A program made the translations under genes and the position numbers. Of a stretch of DNA of 39,667 bases, positions 8,628 through 18,700 are shown one piece after another. Numbering within the stretch: the first letter of the stretch is position 1; each line of letters opens with the position of its first letter. Origin of the DNA: Tieghemiomyces parasiticus. Taxonomy: Eukaryota > Kickxellomycota > Dimargaritomycetes > Dimargaritales > Dimargaritaceae. The stretch lies in contig JANBPT010000380.1 in the NCBI GenBank assembly GCA_027575765.1, forward strand, positions 1-39,667, given 5' to 3'. The notes beneath the pieces are model-generated. The model searched no databases. It saw only the letters and a list, made by a program, of their open reading frames with translations, and was not told where the DNA came from.

Positions 8628-11600
8628 TCACATGTAGATGCGCACGGCTCCGTTACGGGCCCCGCTAATTACGCAGGGGAAGGGCACCTCGCCGATCTGG
8701 AGTGCGGTGATGCAATCCTCGTGGTCGGTGAAGGAAGACCGCAGGCTATCGTGGCAAGTTCGCGGGGCGTTACGTGGGGATCCCGCGGTTGGTAGGAGTC
8801 CACTACGGCCAGAACGACTTCCGGCCAACGACGTGCCCGTCGCGGAGGTGACGGAAGAAGGGGCCGTACTGGCTATGGTCTCGGTATGGACTGTCACGGT
8901 GCCATAGCTGTGACTGGCGTAGCGTGACCGATTCCCTGTGGCGGGGTTGGCCCCGCTCACCGTGTAGGAATCCGTGATGCATTCTAGGTCCCAGTACTTG
9001 ATGCGGCGGTCCTCGCCGGCCGTCAGGAGGAACTGGCCCTCGGGAGGGTGGACCAGTGCCCGGACGGCTGCGTCGGATCCCACGTGACTGGCAGCGGCCG
9101 AATTGCCACCCGCGGCGGTTGACCCCGGTGGCTCGTGGCCCCCGGCCAAGACCTGCGCGAAGGCAACCTCCACGGTGGGGGCCTCTCCTGCCTGGTATTG
9201 GTGGCGGACGAGGTCGCGTCGGAGCTCGGCCCAGTTACGGGCGCCACAGAATACCTCACGGCATTCAGCCCGCTCCACGTCCCAAACCGACACCTCGCCA
9301 CGGCCAGCGGCCACGAATACCCACCGGCCGTGAGCGGCCGGGGTACGGTATAGCGAGAGTTGATGCACCGGGGCCTGGGCTGGGTGTTGCCACGCCTTCA
9401 CCGTGACCCGGAACCGTAGATCCCACAGCGTCAAAACCCCGCGGCTCGTCCCCACCAGCAGCCAGGTGTGCCGCGGGTCGGTCACCAGGGCCGTGGGCAG
9501 ACCGTACCGTGGCGGTAATTGGAGGGCCCACAGCTCAGCCAACGTGTGCACGTCCAAAGCCACAATGCGGCAGGCCGTGGTGGCCACCAATAGGTAGTTC
9601 TGGGCCTCGGGTGTCAGGTGAACTACCCGCAAGCCGTACTCACCGGCGGTTAGCCGGGTCTGACGGACCAGTCGGGCGTCCGGGTCAGCGTGACCTAGTT
9701 CGGCTGGGGCATCGGCGCGAATGAGGTGGACGGTTCCGTCATCACCCGTGGCGGCCAGACTATGCGTTCCACGCAGGAAGGTCACATCGGTAACGCGCGC
9801 CCCCAGTGTGTAGGTGGCCCGTGCGCGGTGCAGGACCCGGCTGCTCAGCCGAGTGGCGTCCCACACCTTCACGGTTGTGTCGTGGCTCCCAGTGGCAAAC
9901 AGCGCCTGGTCACTGGTCAGGGTGATGGCGGTGACGGTGGCGGCATGGTCCCGGAAGTAGGCCACGAGGGTTCCTTCGGGTCGCCAGCCCTGCAGGGAAG
10001 GGATGGCCTCCTGGGTGCGGCGTTGGTGGTAGACCAGGAGGCCCGGGTCGGTGGGGGGTCCCAGCTCGGGAAGCGGGCGCGGGAACACCTCTCGGGCCTT
10101 CTTGCGAAGGAGTAACTTGACCGTCTGGCCGGCGTCATAGTGGATCAGCCAGTGTAGGGCCGAGGTGGGAGAGGCCACCTGGGTCACGTCCGGTCCGCCG
10201 GCTGGGAAGTGTGCGTCAAAGTAACCCCCGCCACCCCCGCCGCTCAGCACGTGACGGTACTTGGTGGTGGGCGTGTCGTCGAAGCGTGGGTGGCGGAGCA
10301 GCCGATGCCGGTGCGGAAACAAAGGCGGGGAACGCGGGCCACAGCGCTCCAGGGTGCGGGCCAACGAGCGGAGGGCCGGACGGTCTAAGCTGGAATCGGC
10401 GGAGGCACGTCGTAGACCCGGCTGGGAGTCAGCCCGGGACAAGGCGACGGTGGCGGTCGCCTTGGCCGCGGCATGGCGCGGCAGCCGCGGCGCCGACGGA
10501 TCGCCTGACTGGCTACCGCCGACTGAGGGGGGCGACGAGGCTTCTGGGGACAGTGGGGGTGAGTGGTGTGGGGCGTCGGCAGAGTCGACAGGCTGGGATC
10601 GACCCTGTGAACAAAGGGCAAGCTGGCCCATCGCTCGCTCCAGGGGCTGGCGACGGGGCGACTCGTTCTCGCCGTGGCTGGCGGACCGCGTGAGTGGGAC
10701 CGGGGTCAATACGTCATCCTCAGCGGGGGTCCCGCTGGTGGGCAGGACGGGGCGCTCGGCGTCATATGGGGTGAGAAACACAGTGTGCGGGGTCAGTCCG
10801 AGATCGCGGAGTTCGACGGCGTGGTCGGTCCCAGCCTCGGTGATCGGACGGGTGCGTTGACTGCTGGTGTCGTTGGCTGGGTCGCTGGCGAGGGCGTTCC
10901 GCGGTGGCCCCAGATTGCGGCGCACCTTATCGAGGTACGAGGCCAAGGCGTCTAGCTTGGCAAAGTCCTGCGGGTCGGCGTGACGCAGGTATTCCCACCG
11001 GCCGGTCGGTTCCGCCCCACCGGTCATTGACATCGCCGTGGCTGTCGGGCTGGCACTTCCCGACGAAGTGGCTGATTTATACAGTGGTCGGGGCCCCTCG
11101 GGGGTACCAGGTGCCTCTCCGGTATCGAGGCTCCCGCTGTCGGCGGACGGCTTGGCCAGCGCTTCCTGGAGGAGCCGTCGGGAGATGGGCGGCCGCAGGG
11201 CGGCCAGGAGGGCGGCCCGGGAGGTGTCCAGCGTGTCGGATTTAAGGTAGGGCACCAGGGTGGGCAGGACCAAACACCACTTGTCGACGGTGGGGAGCTG
11301 GGCAGTGATGGCTGCCACCAGGGCCACGGTGGTGTACCGAATGGCCAGATTCGGGTGGTAGACCAGCGGAAGGGTCGTACCTAACAGATCCCACAGTACC
11401 AACTTTGGGAACAGGCCGGCCTCAGCAAGGGCCACAAAGGCCTGCAGAACTTTATCCACCACGCCCTCATTGGGATCGGCTAGAGCCTGGGTCAGGAGAG
11501 GGAGAAGGTACTGCTCCAACCCGGCAGGTCCGATCGCAGCTGCCAGGCCCACGGAGGCCTCGCAAAAGGAACCGCGCAGAAGCCAGTCACGGTCGTTAAG

Positions 11601-13553
11601 GTAGGTCACCACGTGCGAAAGGAGAAAGTCGAGGGTCAACGGCCGGCCAAAAAATAGGGCCAGACGAGCCAGATCGACCAGTAGGGCACGACGGACGTCC
11701 GGGCGGGGGTCGGTGAGCAACGGCGCAATCACGGTCTGGAATTGGGCGCGAAGGCGGGTCAGCCGGGCAGTGCGTCCGTCCTCGGGACCAAACGAGCGAG
11801 GGGCGGAGGAAGCTTCGTCATCAGCATTGTGGTCGGTTTCCCCTGGGGCCGCAGGGGTGTCGAGGAACAGCAGAGCGGCCTCGGCCAAGGGGGCCACGGC
11901 GGCGGCGAGGGCGAGCCGGACCACGGGCTCCGGGTCCCCCGCCAGGGTGCGCAGGGGAGGCAGGACGTATTCCGGGAACAAGTCGGCATCCAGAGCCGGT
12001 ACGGTGCGCATGCGGCCCAGCAAGCGGGTGAGAACATGAACGGCCATGGCTCGCACCACAGCTGTTCCATCGCCGAGGAGACTGACCACGTGTGGGACGA
12101 CATTATTGAGGACCTGGGCGTCGCGAAGTCCCGGGGCTAGCCAGTAGAGCAGTTCAAGCCCGTGCCGGCGTGAGGTGGGGAAGGCGGCATTCCGAAGGCA
12201 GGCCGTCACCAGATCTACAAGGATGAGGGCGGCCGGCCGGGTCCCGGTGGTCACAGCTGCCTTGGCTATCCGTGAGGGTTCAGGGGCCTTCACCGTGTCA
12301 AGGTCCAGTGCCGACCGGATCAGGTCCCAGTCGTGGTACACACGGTCGATTCGGGCGTCTGAGCAGCACACGATGGTCGTGGGCGGGGTGGTTGGGGCGT
12401 TCGTCGCCCGGTGACCGTCCAGCGCCTCGCCGTAGTGTGCAAAGTAGCGGGCGGCCAGGGCGCGACCGGGGTCGGTGGCCCCTGGGGGACCCGGCGGGTT
12501 TAGTGATGCCAAAAACGTGGCAAACCCGGCCATATAGGGGTACAGGAAGGCCTCGAAGAGCGGCGGGAACCACCGGCCTTGCCACTCGCCCAGGCAGGCC
12601 GCAGCGGTGGGCCGATTGTCCGGATCCCGATCGATCATGCGCACGATCAGGGCCCGCACCTCCGGGTCCGGGATGGCTGCCAGGGCCTCGGTCGGGTCGT
12701 ACTCACCACTGCGAAACTGGAGGAGTTGGGATAGAGTGAACACCGGCTTACCTTCGAGGTACAGTTCGGCGATCACGCAGCCGAGAGAGAACACATCCAT
12801 AGCCGGTGTGAGACGACCACGCCTGGCGACGTAAGCGCGTAAGGCTTCAGACTCGACTCCGCTTTCGAGACTGCCCGCGGCCGGTGCAGGACCTGCTGCA
12901 CTACTCCGGGCAGTTAGCGTAGCGCTTGGTACAAACCGTTCGGGGGCAACGTAACATGTACGGCGTGTAGACGTGTCGAAGTAGTATGCGTAGTCGGCGG
13001 GGTTATCCTCGGGCAGGAATGTTGGTTTGAACGGTGCAAAATCGCTCAGATATGCCCAATTCCAGCTCGAAATGAGCACGTTCTCTGCCTTTATATCCCC
13101 ATGGCACACCTCAAGTCGGTGCACGTCGCGGAGGGCGCACAATAGCTGGTAAGTGATCCACATTTTCTCCACAGGCTCTAGGAAAGGTCGGGTGCTAATT
13201 CGGTCGTACAGATTGGAGTAGAGGTATTGCCGGACCAGGTACACCGCGTGTTCGGTCTCGCGGGCGACCGGGTACGACAACACACCGGGAAGTTGTTTGA
13301 GCACGTGGTGGGCGTGGTGGACGGTCGCCACCTCGCTGCGGAGGCGGAGTTGGCCGTCGGGCTTGACAAAAAGCTTGACCACGACGAGGCCCTCCTGTGG
13401 GTGCCAACACCGAATGGTCTTCATGAACTGACCCTGCCCCAGACTCTTCTGATAATGGAGGTCACCGTCAAGCTCCAGGAGCCGTCCGTCCGTACCGATG
13501 CCCGTGAACCCGCTGGCCGCGGACGACAGTGCGGTGGAATGTGACTGGCCCAT
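8628..13553 (-). CDS. VPS15: Vps15/PIK3R4 pseudokinase-like regulatory subunit of Vps34 PI3-kinase
   Basis: Intronless, 1641 aa from the ATG at 13553, chosen because it gives MGQSHS, the N-myristoylation start typical of Vps15; the frame stays open 42 codons upstream. Order: protein kinase domain about 25-330, HEAT repeats about 430-800, a long Ser/Pro-rich linker about 800-1130, then WD40 repeats from about 1195 to the end (for example GSHDTTVKVWD, and terminal GARNGAVRIYM). Kinase motifs: VVVKLF (Lys 60), HGDIKAEN (Asp 153, Asn 158), and DFA (Asp 171) instead of DFG, which is normal for Vps15; ENPADYAYYFDTS-type and TCYVAPERF stretches are diagnostic. It anchors and regulates class III PI3-kinase with Vps34 and Beclin/Atg6 at endosomes and autophagic membranes. 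The linker is the least conserved part. Confidence 0.95.
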   Translation of the reverse strand: MGQSHSTALSSAASGFTGIGTDGRLLELDGDLHYQKSLGQGQFMKTIRCWHPQEGLVVVKLFVKPDGQLRLRSEVATVHHAHHVLKQLPGVLSYPVARETEHAVYLVRQYLYSNLYDRISTRPFLEPVEKMWITYQLLCALRDVHRLEVCHGDIKAENVLISSWNWAYLSDFAPFKPTFLPEDNPADYAYYFDTSTRRTCYVAPERFVPSATLTARSSAAGPAPAAGSLESGVESEALRAYVARRGRLTPAMDVFSLGCVIAELYLEGKPVFTLSQLLQFRSGEYDPTEALAAIPDPEVRALIVRMIDRDPDNRPTAAACLGEWQGRWFPPLFEAFLYPYMAGFATFLASLNPPGPPGATDPGRALAARYFAHYGEALDGHRATNAPTTPPTTIVCCSDARIDRVYHDWDLIRSALDLDTVKAPEPSRIAKAAVTTGTRPAALILVDLVTACLRNAAFPTSRRHGLELLYWLAPGLRDAQVLNNVVPHVVSLLGDGTAVVRAMAVHVLTRLLGRMRTVPALDADLFPEYVLPPLRTLAGDPEPVVRLALAAAVAPLAEAALLFLDTPAAPGETDHNADDEASSAPRSFGPEDGRTARLTRLRAQFQTVIAPLLTDPRPDVRRALLVDLARLALFFGRPLTLDFLLSHVVTYLNDRDWLLRGSFCEASVGLAAAIGPAGLEQYLLPLLTQALADPNEGVVDKVLQAFVALAEAGLFPKLVLWDLLGTTLPLVYHPNLAIRYTTVALVAAITAQLPTVDKWCLVLPTLVPYLKSDTLDTSRAALLAALRPPISRRLLQEALAKPSADSGSLDTGEAPGTPEGPRPLYKSATSSGSASPTATAMSMTGGAEPTGRWEYLRHADPQDFAKLDALASYLDKVRRNLGPPRNALASDPANDTSSQRTRPITEAGTDHAVELRDLGLTPHTVFLTPYDAERPVLPTSGTPAEDDVLTPVPLTRSASHGENESPRRQPLERAMGQLALCSQGRSQPVDSADAPHHSPPLSPEASSPPSVGGSQSGDPSAPRLPRHAAAKATATVALSRADSQPGLRRASADSSLDRPALRSLARTLERCGPRSPPLFPHRHRLLRHPRFDDTPTTKYRHVLSGGGGGGYFDAHFPAGGPDVTQVASPTSALHWLIHYDAGQTVKLLLRKKAREVFPRPLPELGPPTDPGLLVYHQRRTQEAIPSLQGWRPEGTLVAYFRDHAATVTAITLTSDQALFATGSHDTTVKVWDATRLSSRVLHRARATYTLGARVTDVTFLRGTHSLAATGDDGTVHLIRADAPAELGHADPDARLVRQTRLTAGEYGLRVVHLTPEAQNYLLVATTACRIVALDVHTLAELWALQLPPRYGLPTALVTDPRHTWLLVGTSRGVLTLWDLRFRVTVKAWQHPAQAPVHQLSLYRTPAAHGRWVFVAAGRGEVSVWDVERAECREVFCGARNWAELRRDLVRHQYQAGEAPTVEVAFAQVLAGGHEPPGSTAAGGNSAAASHVGSDAAVRALVHPPEGQFLLTAGEDRRIKYWDLECITDSYTVSGANPATGNRSRYASHSYGTVTVHTETIASTAPSSVTSATGTSLAGSRSGRSGLLPTAGSPRNAPRTCHDSLRSSFTDHEDCITALQIGEVPFPCVISGARNGAVRIYM

Positions 13554-15729
13554 GGCTAGAAAGAGGGATAAGGGTGGGGCAGCTGGGGCGTCGAGTAAGA
13601 GGTTGTAGTCGGATGAGGGGTGACTTCCGAACGGCGTCTGCCGTAGACGAGGAAAGCAAATGTATGGGCGGCCTAACAATGCGTAGTGGGGAGCGAATGT
13701 GTAGTAGCGAATGAGTGACGATAGCAGGGTATAATACAGAGTAGTGGTGAAGCTGTGAAGTTAGTGGGCGGAACGGGGATAAAGTTCTTAAAGGTCCGAC
13801 AGGCCCTAGGGTGGCAATCTGGCTCGGCCCACCGCATTGACTCCGTCGGACTCCAAGTTGAGTAAACACGTGCCGGGCCAGCCACCGTCTCTTGCGCGTT
13901 CTCTCTCTCTGTCTCTCAGCCTGGGCCCAAATAGGTAGTACGGAGCAACATCCTCCGGCTCATGTAGTCGCCTAGGTTGGCCTGTCTAGCAAAGTCAATC
14001 GCATGAAGTACTGTTGAGTCTGGCCCAGACACTTATGCCCTGTGATTATCGCTCACCTTGGGATTTGATGGTTACTGATGTGATTAAATATTTGACCCCC
14101 TCCGGGCTTTATCCATTAATTATATCGCCAGACCGAAGTCTTGTTTAACCAAACGTAACACGTCAGATGCACCAACCGTTCCTGAGGTGTGATGGTTTCC
14201 GTTTTCCCAAACGGTGGCTTTAGCCGATTGTCTAGTTCATGTGGGATTGTAGTGAGTCTAGACTTGATAGTCAAGGTGTGGTGTCCGTAAAGGAGGGTGG
14301 GGAGTTTGATGGTGGAACTACGTACCAGAGGGTTTATTGAGATGAGGAAGTAAGGGCCACCCATAGGTTGCGAGTGCTACGGGCTCTCAAGCAATACAAA
14401 GTGTCAGTGACACAACCGAGACCGAGTTTATGAAGGCGAGCTCGGTGGTACATATAGCAAGCTTGGGCCGCAAGGGTTCATAATTTCGGAGGTGGTTCTG
14501 GGTGGCCAGAGGTTTCGTGGGTTCATGAGTTGGTAGTATGAGTTCGAGAGGAGATGCATAGAAGACTCCTGCAGTACGGGCAACCGGTTGCAGGGTGGCC
14601 CACTAGCGTCGGAGACACTTTGGGCGGCTAGACATTCGTTAGCCCTAGCGAGGTGCTTGGCGCCACATTAGGGAACAAAGACCAAAATGGGATAGGCTTT
14701 ACGGAGCATGTGAACGGAGTAGGGCTTACTCTCATTAAGGAGTAAAGCTTAGGTTTACGTATGCGTATACACGTGGCTATCTGGGCGGCCTTTGTACAGC
14801 TCCCGTGGAGTCCTGGTACTGCAAGCGGGTGGCGTCTATTGAAAGACACTGCCAACAATACTATTAATAATTTATTACCCATATTTGGGAAACAATGTGA
14901 CACACACAGTGTCAACCTGAACAATCATCCCTCTTCTTGAGCACGAAAATACCTGAATATAACTAAGAATAAATGAGAATGGGTTATGTAGCGAGAAGAG
15001 GAGTGGAATAAATTGGCGAAAGTATGAATAGGTCTAAGGAAATATATATATAATTAGAACCCGGTTAGTCAGAAGGAAGGCGTGCTTCTATCCGAGACGC
15101 GAGTGGCCTTCAGAGACGAGGCCATCGCTCAGATTGCTAACCAGCCGCGCTAATGGACGGCACGATCACAACCTGGGTAGCAAGGATACCAAAATGATTA
15201 TAATTGATCGGCCTTGCCTGGGTAAACGAGAATCTCGAGTAGTTACATCAACTCCTTGCCCACGGGAGTGCTTCTGCTCCGTAGATCGATTCTACTAAAT
15301 ATTCGACCACGCTTCGGGATTATCCTCAAAGGCCACAAATATTTAGGCGCTAATCGTCACGGAAGCAATACCAGTCATACTTCACCAGGCTATTGCTGCC
15401 CCATGTTCCACGGAATCATAATCGGATATCTGCATCGGGGATTAAGGGTGGAGGAAATATATCGGAGCCCTAAGACTTCGGGGGGATCGAGAAAGTCACA
15501 GATGGAGAGATTGGTAGGTCCACGACCTCAGCGTTCTGACACCTCGATGATACGTGCGCCACTTGGCGGTCGTCCAGGGTAAGCAGGGGGTGGGGAGAGG
15601 AGGTAAGGAGCGAGAGGTAATTAGAGGCAGGGGTTACTCTAGCGAAGTAGTTTGTACGAAAGCTCACTCCGTCGCGTTCCAAAGCAACCAAATGATCAGA
15701 ACTACGGGGTGAGAGTGGATAATCGCAGC
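13554..15729. other. gene-poor region between Vps15 and Red1-like gene
   Basis: About 2.2 kb containing the Vps15 promoter and the 3' end of the Red1-like gene. AT-richer than the genes around it, with a short TA repeat near 15043. Small open frames at 14116-14364 and 14628-14924 (minus) have no coding bias or domain. No tRNA-like A/B boxes seen. Confidence 0.5.
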
Positions 15730-18700
15730 TTACATGTCATCAAGCCATGGTGAGGCCGGGAATCGCTGGCTCGTCCGGCAGAGCCACAGAGCGGCCTCCT
15801 CCTGATAGCCCGTTAGAAACAGGTGCCAAGCAAATCTGATGGGGTAAACATGGTGTGGGTGAGCATAAGGTGGGAGAAGTTAACGAAAAAATACTGTGAT
15901 TAGGAGGGGGGGGGGGCAGACCTAGCTTGCAAACCGAAAGGCCGCCGGTGGTGGAAAAAGTACACCAGTACTAGGTGCTAAGCGGCTGACGCTATAGAGG
16001 GTGGCTTACTCAATCTGGGCGTGTAGCACACTGTCGAGGCAGTCGGCGAACTGTTTGGCCACCGGAAGGAAGAAATCCGCCGGTACCAGGCGACGCAGTG
16101 TTTCAAAGACCCAGGCGGCGGAGTAGGACTGGCGACGGGATATGTGGGAGGAGGGAAATACACAGCAGTAGAGAAGGTAGCAAGGGTGAGGCGATCGTGG
16201 GTATACACGCAGTGTAGGGCGTGTGCGGTGACACCGTAAGAAAATGATCAGTCTTTAAGTCCCAGCTCATCCATCTGACTCACCTGGTGGGTGCGGGGGA
16301 CGAGGGGGGCGAGTACGGACCCGGGGTGCAAGGTCAGTTCCTTGCTGAGGGTGACCAGAAAGGGGCCAACGGGCCGCCTCACGGACCGAAAGAGCGGACT
16401 AAGCTGGTTGGCCACGGCATTGGCCGTGGTGGTGGGCAGAGGCTGACTACCATCATTGGCGCTGCCGTAATGGCGGTGCAGAAGCTCGGCCGCCTCACAA
16501 GCGAACCGAAATGCGTCGAACGCAGGGTATCCGGCCTCCACAGCCGTGCGGCGACGATGGTGGAGGTAATTGGATCGGAAAAAGTAGTCCGGGTCCGCGA
16601 ACTTGGCAGGAGATTCACCCGCCAGGTAAAGCAAAATATAGAGCTGGTTCATGTAGAGGTAGGCGGTCGGGGAGTGGCCATCGGCCGCATTCATTTTGGC
16701 CTCACGCGCTGCGATACGTTCACGGACCAGCTCGGCACGAGCGACGGGGCCCTCCACACTGGTTACAAAGGACGACGGGCCCGCCTGTGAATTCGGAGGA
16801 TTGGAAGCTTCCAGGTGGCCAGTAGAGGATCCATTGTTAGTTCCCAGCTGCAAGGTGACCAGGCGATCAGGTACAGCGCCATTGGTATCCGGCGGGTAGC
16901 GGGCAGCGCACACGCGCAAATACAAAGTCACCGTGGGCTGCAGGTACCGCCACTCGCTCTGGAGCGGGCTGCGGCTCGGGTAGCTCACGTTGATGGCGCG
17001 TGCCAGTAGCTCGGCCACCCGTACGGGATCGCTGTACAGGCGCCAATCCACCTTGGCCAGCCGGTTCCACACGGCCGGATGGCCCGCAAAGGGGCGGACT
17101 ACCTCCTCAAAGTAACGCAGGTCTAGCGGTGGTCCGCCCGAGTCGGTCTGGTCGGTGGCGGCGGTCTCTGTGTTCAACCGGAAGAGCAGGTCAGCAGTCT
17201 CGGGTCGAGGGGGCATTTCCAGCTCCTGTAGCCGGCGCACCTCAATAGCGATGAGGGCCGGTGCGGTCTCCAGGGCTCGCAACAGGGCGGCATAGTTGTA
17301 CAGGAGGGGTATGTAGGCATCACTGAATTGGTGACGGGCGCAGTGGGCGGCCAGGGTCCCCAGGAGGGTAGCGGCGTGGCCGAGTAGAGCGGCGACGGGG
17401 ACCGTGTCCAGTTCCGAGCTCTCAGCAGATGGTTCAGCAGCGCGCTGTTCTAGGTAGTGGCGGGCACGTGCCCAGTCGATTACGGTGGGTTGGTAAGAGC
17501 GCGGTAAAAAGGCGAAGGCCCGGGGCCCCACAAAGTGGTCCAAGGCGAGGGTGCCGTACACGCGGACGTGAAGGTAGGCCAACCATAGGGCTGACCAATG
17601 TTCCGGGAGGAGTTCCTCGGCCGTCCAACTAGCGGTCAGGGCCGGGTCCGTGGCAGCTGGCGCCGGTAAGGTCGCAGTGGGGGCCGGCTGGGTCATGATC
17701 AGACGGTGGAAGGCATCGGAGGTGGGAGCGGTCAGCAGGGCATAGAACCAATCGGCCACGCGGGATAAGGTATTGCTGGATGGGTGCTTCGAGTCCCCAT
17801 GAGCCAAGTGCAGGTGGTACTGGAAAAACACCACGAGGGTGTCGGCGAGACGAAGGGATCGGGTGACCCGGGCGGCGGTCTTGGGCGGTGGGACCGGGCC
17901 GGCTGTAAAGTGCCGGATAAATTGGCATAGGTGTTGGAGCCGGCGCATGGGTAGACGCACCCACGCAAGGTACTGCCACCAGAGTAGCGGCTCGTCGGGG
18001 CAGCACTCCAAGGCGGTCTGAAACACGGTTAGGGCAGCCGGGTACACCGGGTGCTGGTGTGCAAGGTCACCGGACTCGCCGTCGTGGCAATAGGCGACCA
18101 AGTCAAGGAGCGGGAGCCAAAGTCGACCGTCCCCGGCCACCCGACGCAGGGCGTGGTACACGACGGCCAGGTTCAACAACAAGGCTGGAGAGGTACGCTG
18201 TGGGGAATGGTCGTAAGCGGCGTCCACGAAAGCGGCCAGATCGAATCCTGGGGCGGTTTTGCCCGCCAAGGGCTGGATGAATATGTGGGTCCGTAGTGTG
18301 TCACGGACCCGGGCGGTGCTGGTCTCCTTCGTAAGGATATTCCGCACAAACTGGCAGGCCTCGGTGAGCAGCTGGGCGGTCTTGGATAGCCCGTCGGCTG
18401 CGGTGCCCGTTTTCTGACAGGCAGCCAGAAGCCAGTCCGTGGAGGGGGGTATCACGGTGGTCGCGAATACAGGAGCGTGGTCGCCTAGGAGGACACCAAA
18501 GTCGAGAGCGGGACGTGGGCCAGTCCGGCTACCGCTCGGGGCGGTCGCGTCGACAGTGGACGGGTCAGAGGATAGATGCCGAAGCCAGCGCAACAGCGGC
18601 GGTGGTGAAGTTAACGACGCCCCGTTTGATAACAGCTCATCATTATTGGCTAGCGGAATGAGATCGGCAGATAGGGCGGCGGCGGCGGCGGCAGGGGATG

